DNA from: Streptomyces globisporus
GTDB lineage: Bacteria; Actinomycetota; Actinomycetes; Streptomycetales; Streptomycetaceae
DNA: 37,493 bases
NCBI RefSeq assembly: GCF_003501885.1
Contig: NZ_QWFA01000037.1
Coordinates: forward strand, 1-37,493
Reading direction: 5' to 3'
Positions 33,892-37,493 of this stretch are shown here, in pieces. Both the position numbers and the translations under genes were made by a program. The first letter of the stretch is position 1. Each line of letters opens with the position of its first letter. A model generated the notes under the pieces. That model was not told the DNA's origin and did not search any database. It was given only the letters and a program-made list of their open reading frames with translations.

Positions 33892-34770
33892 GTGCAGTTC
33901 CCGATCCGGCCCGCCCTGGCCCGCGCCGTCCCGACCCTGCCCACCGGGCCCGGCTGGCATTTTGAGATCAAGCTCGACGGCCACCGGATGATCCTCCGCC
34001 GTACCGACGACGGAGTGGTCTGCTACTCCCGTACCGGACGGACCGTCACCTCCCACTGGATGGACCTCGCGGTGCCCGCCATGGCGTTGCCGCCGGGGAC
34101 CGTGCTGGACGGGGAAGCGGTCATCTGGAACGCGGGCACGGCCGATTTCGGGGCGGTCCAGGCCCGCGCCGCCTCCACCCTGGACCGGGCCCGCGCCCTG
34201 GCCGCCCGCCTCCCCGCCACCTACGCCGCGTTCGACATCCTGGCCCACCCCGACCACGGCGGAGATGCCCTGGCCGCCCGCCCGTACACCAAGCGCCGCG
34301 CGGCCCTGGTCGACGTCCTGGCCGACGTCGGCCCCCCGCTGCAACCCGTCCTTGCCACCGCGGACCGGGACACCGCCCTCCAGTGGTACGAGACCCTCCA
34401 ACCGCAAGGAGTTGAGGGCATCGTCGCCAAGCCCGGCAGCAGCCCGTACCCGTTCGGCGGGCGGACCTTGTGGCGCAAGATCCGCCACGCGGACACCACC
34501 GACGCACGGGTGGTCGGTACGGTCGGGCCCCGCCGCCGCCCGCGCCGCCTCGCACTCCTCCCGGACACAGAGAGCCGGCCCCGCCTCTCCGCACCGCTGG
34601 ACGCGGCCCTGGCCGCCTGGCTCGGCGCGCTCCTGGCCGACGCCCCCACCACGGGCGAGCACCGCACCACGTCCGGCGAGACCTACACCGCGCTCGCCAC
34701 CGACCTGGTGGTCGAGGTGCTGGCCGGGACGGGCCGCCACGGCACGCTGAACGTCGTACGCGCACGCTGA
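33892..34770 (+). CDS. ATP-dependent DNA ligase
   Basis: A 292-residue ligase core. The adenylation lysine is K27 in HFEIKLDGHRM (motif I, KxDG). It is followed by CYSRTGR (motif Ia-like), LDGEAVIW, YAAFDILAH (motif III), EGIVAKPGSSPY (motif IV) and LWRKIRHADT (motif V). A short OB-like C-terminal part ends at residue 292. It resembles the ligase domain of LigD and the small plasmid or phage ligases. The GTG at 33892 is chosen because a terminator lies directly upstream; its ribosome site is weak. Its position between the tap operon and the replicon end suggests work on end patching or plasmid DNA repair, which is inference. A decayed copy of its tail lies at 35455-35615. Confidence 0.88.
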   Translation: MQFPIRPALARAVPTLPTGPGWHFEIKLDGHRMILRRTDDGVVCYSRTGRTVTSHWMDLAVPAMALPPGTVLDGEAVIWNAGTADFGAVQARAASTLDRARALAARLPATYAAFDILAHPDHGGDALAARPYTKRRAALVDVLADVGPPLQPVLATADRDTALQWYETLQPQGVEGIVAKPGSSPYPFGGRTLWRKIRHADTTDARVVGTVGPRRRPRRLALLPDTESRPRLSAPLDAALAAWLGALLADAPTTGEHRTTSGETYTALATDLVVEVLAGTGRHGTLNVVRAR

Positions 34771-34788
34771 CCATTACCCACGCTCCGC

Positions 34789-35133
34789 TCACTGAGGGGC
34801 ATGGTGGGGCGCAGCGTCGTACGGAGGGCGCGGCGGTGCTGTGGCTGTCAGCGCTACCCGGCGGCGATCCGACGAAGCGGCTCGCTCGCGCGAAACCCGG
34901 ACACAGCGTGTGATCAGGCTGGCCACCGAGTGCAGTACGAAGGCGCCGGCCGTGCCGAGCGCGGCTGGCCCCTCCGGGACGAGTCCGGTAACCGTGGCCA
35001 CGAGCAGCCCGGAGGTCACCACTCCGGTGGACTCCAGAACCGTTGGAAATCGCCACCGTCCCGAAAGAGAGATCGAGACGTCCCGCCATGTGGTGCCGAG
35101 ATGATCAGTAGGGGTGTGCTCAGGTGTAGCCAT
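34789..35133 (-). CDS. Possible small membrane protein
   Basis: A 114-residue frame from an ATG with GGGAGGG upstream. The middle (GVVTSGLLVATVTGLVPEG, then LGTAGAFVLHSVASLITRCV) could form two membrane helices. The C-terminus is Arg/Pro-rich and includes the 18-bp repeat shared with 37101-37118. It converges with the ligase gene. No family recognised, and the frame may not be a gene. Confidence 0.4.
   Translation of the reverse strand: MATPEHTPTDHLGTTWRDVSISLSGRWRFPTVLESTGVVTSGLLVATVTGLVPEGPAALGTAGAFVLHSVASLITRCVRVSRERAASSDRRRVALTATAPPRPPYDAAPHHAPQ
34819..34847. repeat. Dispersed repeat, copy 1
   Basis: GTACGGAGGGCGCGGCGG (34819-34836), then four differing bases and GTGGCTG. The same arrangement occurs at 37101-37129. 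Both copies lie shortly after the end of a plus-strand gene. Confidence 0.7.
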
Positions 35134-35454
35134 TCTTGCCCTCCCGGTCTGCATGCCGGGGTATTCCGGCATGCGACCACTTTGGAGGGGATGCGAAGCG
35201 CTTCAAAGTGCGTTCCCGCAGGTCAGGCTGCATGTCGCCTTCACAGCAGGGGATACCCTTGCGGCGGGGTGCCTTTCCGCCGCTGCAAGCCTATCCCGTG
35301 ATGTCAAGGTGTCACGCCGCCTGATTAATATTCAGGCCATAAGATGGCGGAAATTGGCTTATCGATTAGCTAGAAAACACTCTTAGTTCTCTAGATATCT
35401 TAATTCGCCTCAAAATTTCTAGCGGCCCCGCCTGTCCGCGCTGCTGGATAGGTC
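35134..35454. other. AT-rich intergenic region
   Basis: No supported gene. Bases 35320-35420 are the most AT-rich part of the right half (CTGATTAATATT, GATATCTTAATT), in sharp contrast to the flanks. This may be a promoter region, a junction of foreign DNA, or a replication-related site. Confidence 0.45.
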
Positions 35455-35615
35455 CTGGCCGTCCTGTTCGGCGTGCTCCTGGCCGACGTTCCCGCGGCAG
35501 GGAACACCGCACCGAGGTGGGCGAGACGTACGCCGCGCTCGTCACCGACCTGGTGGGTGAGGCGCTGGCCAGTGCGGGGCGCCACGGGACGCTGACCGTT
35601 GTGCGGATCTGCTGA
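35455..35615 (+). pseudogene. Decayed copy of the DNA ligase C-terminus
   Basis: AVLFGVLLADVPAAG and then, in another frame, TEVGETYAALVTDLVGEALA and SAGRHGTLTVVRIC match the last 55 residues of the ligase at 33892-34770 (AWLGALLADAPTTG, GETYTALATDLVVEVLAGTG, RHGTLNVVRAR). At least one frameshift is present. The rest of the gene is missing. The flanking stretch 35616-35930 shows only a small hairpin (35642-35654) and no gene. Confidence 0.8.
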
Positions 35616-35930
35616 GCCGAGCCACGCGATCGCGAACTGGCCTCTCAGTGAGAGCTGTTGCCGCGTGGATGCATCCGGAAGACGACATTCGGAAGTCTCG
35701 TTTACGTGAGTTTGTCTTGTAGCTGGGCCTGGCGAACCGTGGCGAATAGTGCGCCGGAGCCGCTGGTGGCATGTGCCCCCTGCCAAGCCCGGCAGACTCA
35801 TGACACCGGGACGCTCCGTCGGCCGTTCTCGCGCCGCGACGTCCCGCTGTCCGGCGGGCCGTGCTGTTCCGGCGTGCCCGTAGAGCACCTGTTGAGTAGG
35901 GAGCCCGCGCACTCGTGTGCGCAGATCACC

Positions 35931-36185
35931 ATGAATTCCTTCATTGAGAGCGTGGTCTCGCAGTTCATAGTCGGCGTCCTGGTCGCGGTCACGCTGGCCG
36001 CGCTGGCGGCCGCGCGTGCGCGCTGGGCCCGGAAGGGCAAGAGCCGAGCTCTCATCCCACCCCCGGCGGGAGGCGAGCCGCCGTGCCGCCCGGCCGGGCA
36101 CGAAACCCATCACCTGCGGCACACCCGGCGGACCCGTCGGGTGATTCAGTCGTCACACGGACGACGAAAGGAGTCGTCGTCATGA
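35931..36185 (+). CDS. Small membrane protein
   Basis: An 84-residue protein with one membrane helix near the N-terminus (SVVSQFIVGVLVAVTLAALA), followed by a basic, His/Arg-rich tail. The stop overlaps the next ATG as ATGA, so translation is coupled to the HTH protein. The start has no strong ribosome site. No family recognised. Confidence 0.5.
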   Translation: MNSFIESVVSQFIVGVLVAVTLAALAAARARWARKGKSRALIPPPAGGEPPCRPAGHETHHLRHTRRTRRVIQSSHGRRKESSS

Positions 36186-37081
36186 CGACACACAAGCCTC
36201 GCCGGTCCGACCGCCCGGAAGCCGAGATCGATCGGGAGCGCGCCTGGTCACACATGCTGGAGCCGCCGGGAGGCATCCGGCGCAAGGACCCTCTCGGCAT
36301 CACCGAGTACGACGAGAAGCGATTACTGGAGATCGCCCGCCGGTACGACCAGATCTGCCGGCGTGCCCAGGGCCACGTCCGGCCCCGGGCGACCGAGACC
36401 GACGTCCTTGCCGCGCTCCTCGTGCTCGGCACGCTGCGCGACAAGCTTCTCGACGACGAGCTCATGCTGATCTCGCTGGCCCGCACCTACGGCATCACGT
36501 GGGCCCGGATCGCTGACGCCCTGGAGATGAAGAGCCGGCAGTCCGCCGAGCGACGTCACCTCCAGCTCAGCCGGTCCACGCGTGCCGACGGAACCCGCCC
36601 CCGTACCCAGAACGAGCGCGTGGAGCACACCCGTGAGCGCCGCCGCCGACGAGCGGAGCGACACTGGGCCCTGGCCAATGCCAGCCTTATCCGCACCGCC
36701 GCGCTCGCCCTGACCGCCATCCCGGATCTTCAGGAGCGGGCGAACCGGTCCCGGGAAGGGGTGCTCATGTCGGCCCCCGTCAGCGAGGACGGCGTGGACC
36801 AAGGCGCCGTCGACATGACCTGGCCCAGTGCCCTGAAGGAGTGTCTGGCCGAACACCTCCGGTTCCAGGCAGACCCACGGGCCCACCTGAGCGCGGACCG
36901 TCTGGCCCCGGGCGACGAGAACTGGGAGCTCCACCAGCGGCAGGCCGACATCGTCCACCGCATGCTCGGCCTGCTGCGCCACGCAGCGGATCCGCGGCAC
37001 CTGGACCTGTCCGACCACCCCGAGCTCCTAGAGCTCGTAGCCCACCTTGACCAGGACTCCGCGATCCGCACCCGCCGCTGA
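36182..37081 (+). CDS. HTH DNA-binding protein, HSP18-regulator-like
   Basis: A 299-residue protein. Residues 70-135 contain ETDVLAALLVLGTLRDKLLD, then DELMLISLARTYGITWARIA and ALEMKSRQSAERRHLQLS, an HTH seen in Streptomyces proteins annotated as HSP18 transcriptional regulators. It is followed by an Arg-rich helix (RVEHTRERRRRRAERHWALA) and a helical C-terminus. It is the last gene before the repeat-rich end. It may be a regulator or a terminal DNA-binding protein. The ATG at 36182 has GAAAGGAG upstream. Confidence 0.7.
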   Translation: MTTHKPRRSDRPEAEIDRERAWSHMLEPPGGIRRKDPLGITEYDEKRLLEIARRYDQICRRAQGHVRPRATETDVLAALLVLGTLRDKLLDDELMLISLARTYGITWARIADALEMKSRQSAERRHLQLSRSTRADGTRPRTQNERVEHTRERRRRRAERHWALANASLIRTAALALTAIPDLQERANRSREGVLMSAPVSEDGVDQGAVDMTWPSALKECLAEHLRFQADPRAHLSADRLAPGDENWELHQRQADIVHRMLGLLRHAADPRHLDLSDHPELLELVAHLDQDSAIRTRR

Positions 37082-37100
37082 CCGCGCGACCCCGCAGCAC

Positions 37101-37129
37101 GTACGGAGGGCGCGGCGGCGTCGTGGCTG
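37101..37129. repeat. Dispersed repeat, copy 2
   Basis: GTACGGAGGGCGCGGCGG (37101-37118), then four bases and GTGGCTG. It is the second copy of the repeat at 34819 and lies 20 bases after the last gene. Confidence 0.7.
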
Positions 37130-37160
37130 AGCGGGGCGCAGCGAGGCACGACGGGGGCGG

Positions 37161-37261
37161 GGGCCTGACGGCCCGGCCCGGGGCCTGACGGCCCGGCCCG
37201 GGGGCCTGACGGCCCGGCCCGGGGCCTGACGGCCCGGGGGAGCAGCGGGCCTGACGGCCCG
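37161..37261. repeat. Tandem 20-bp repeats with internal palindrome
   Basis: Four near-perfect units of GGGCCTGACGGCCCGGCCCG start at 37161, 37181, 37202 and 37222, and a fifth partial unit lies at 37247-37261. Each unit contains CGGGCC-TGAC-GGCCCG, a 6-bp stem. Such repeats are typical of subterminal DNA in linear Streptomyces replicons. Confidence 0.9.
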
Positions 37262-37304
37262 TTTCATTACGGGGTGGGGGCGGGGGGTTGACGGGCCGCC
37301 GCGT

Positions 37305-37451
37305 GCAGGGGTGATCCGCTGTGCTCCTCACCCCTGCGGGGCGTGCCCGGTCCGCTGGCGCTCCCCGGGACCGAGCGCTCCGCGCTCTCACGCCCGAGGA
37401 TGCCGGGGCCGCCGGGCCGCTCCGCGCCCCCGGCCGAGCGCTCCGCGCTCT
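37305..37451. repeat. Dense palindromes, telomere-like end region
   Basis: GCAGGGGTGA (37305-37314) pairs with TCACCCCTGC (37328-37337). CGGTCC (37349-37354) pairs with GGACCG (37368-37373). GAGCGC-TCC-GCGCTC occurs at 37373-37387 and again at 37436-37450 within an 18-bp direct repeat. Stems with three-base loops packed together are the hallmark of Streptomyces telomeres. The classical end sequence itself is not seen, so the physical end is either atypical or outside the window. Confidence 0.6.
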
Positions 37452-37493
37452 GACCCCGCCACCCTCCCCGCCGGGTCCGCTCCGCTCCCCACG

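Noticed and set aside
37305..37493. Identification as the classical Streptomyces telomere
   Set aside because: The palindromes are right in style, but the conserved archetypal end sequence is not present in the visible part.

Overview
The window is very GC-rich, with GTG and TTG starts and strongly biased third codon positions. Gene families typical of Streptomyces are present: DUF6233, DUF6292, DUF5996, CGNR and MerR-like regulators, GAF-ANTAR, single-domain anti-sigma-type ATPases and Tap. It reads as the accessory arm of a linear Streptomyces (or close relative) replicon, chromosome or plasmid, running towards a terminus on the right.

Left part (1-18.8 kb): a decaying catabolic and redox island. 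Intact genes encode a split-barrel oxidoreductase-like protein, an AhpD-like peroxidase, pirin, a class I methyltransferase, two alpha/beta hydrolases, a SnoaL-like protein, a flavodoxin-like reductase, a DUF5996 protein, glutaminase with a STAS domain, a MarR regulator and a secreted CBM14-like chitin-binding protein. Between them lie broken genes: pyruvate oxidase, type B carboxylesterase, ABC ATPase, MoaF-like, luciferase-like, NmrA-like, TetR, BKACE and a secreted protein. An IS5-family element with a stop in its transposase sits at the broken end of the carboxylesterase. Five copies of a 16-bp near-palindrome, close to AGTTGAy-NN-rTCAACT, lie upstream of five redox loci. They suggest that a dispersed regulon once existed, or still exists, here.

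Middle part (18.8-27.2 kb): an epoxide-hydrolase-like gene divergent from a CGNR regulator, then small secreted proteins, a LexA-like DNA-binding protein without protease, a DUF6233 protein and a decayed second copy, a HATPase, a MerR-like protein behind a 600-base GCAGTACC-rich leader, a GAF-ANTAR regulator, a secreted HNH nuclease and three small plasmid-type genes.

Right part (27.2-37.5 kb): a replicon-end module. A DEAH helicase with helicase-associated repeats is transcribed away from a Tap-like telomere protein. The tap stop overlaps the start of a 191-residue protein whose size, position and HTH layout fit a divergent terminal protein (Tpg-like). Downstream are a DUF6292 DNA-binding protein, a small protein and an ATP-dependent DNA ligase, followed by a decayed ligase tail and an HTH protein. 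The last 350 bases hold tandem 20-bp repeats and closely packed palindromes, as expected close to a Streptomyces telomere. The Tap-like protein shows signatures resembling a family B, protein-primed DNA polymerase palm, and this is the most interesting observation in the window.
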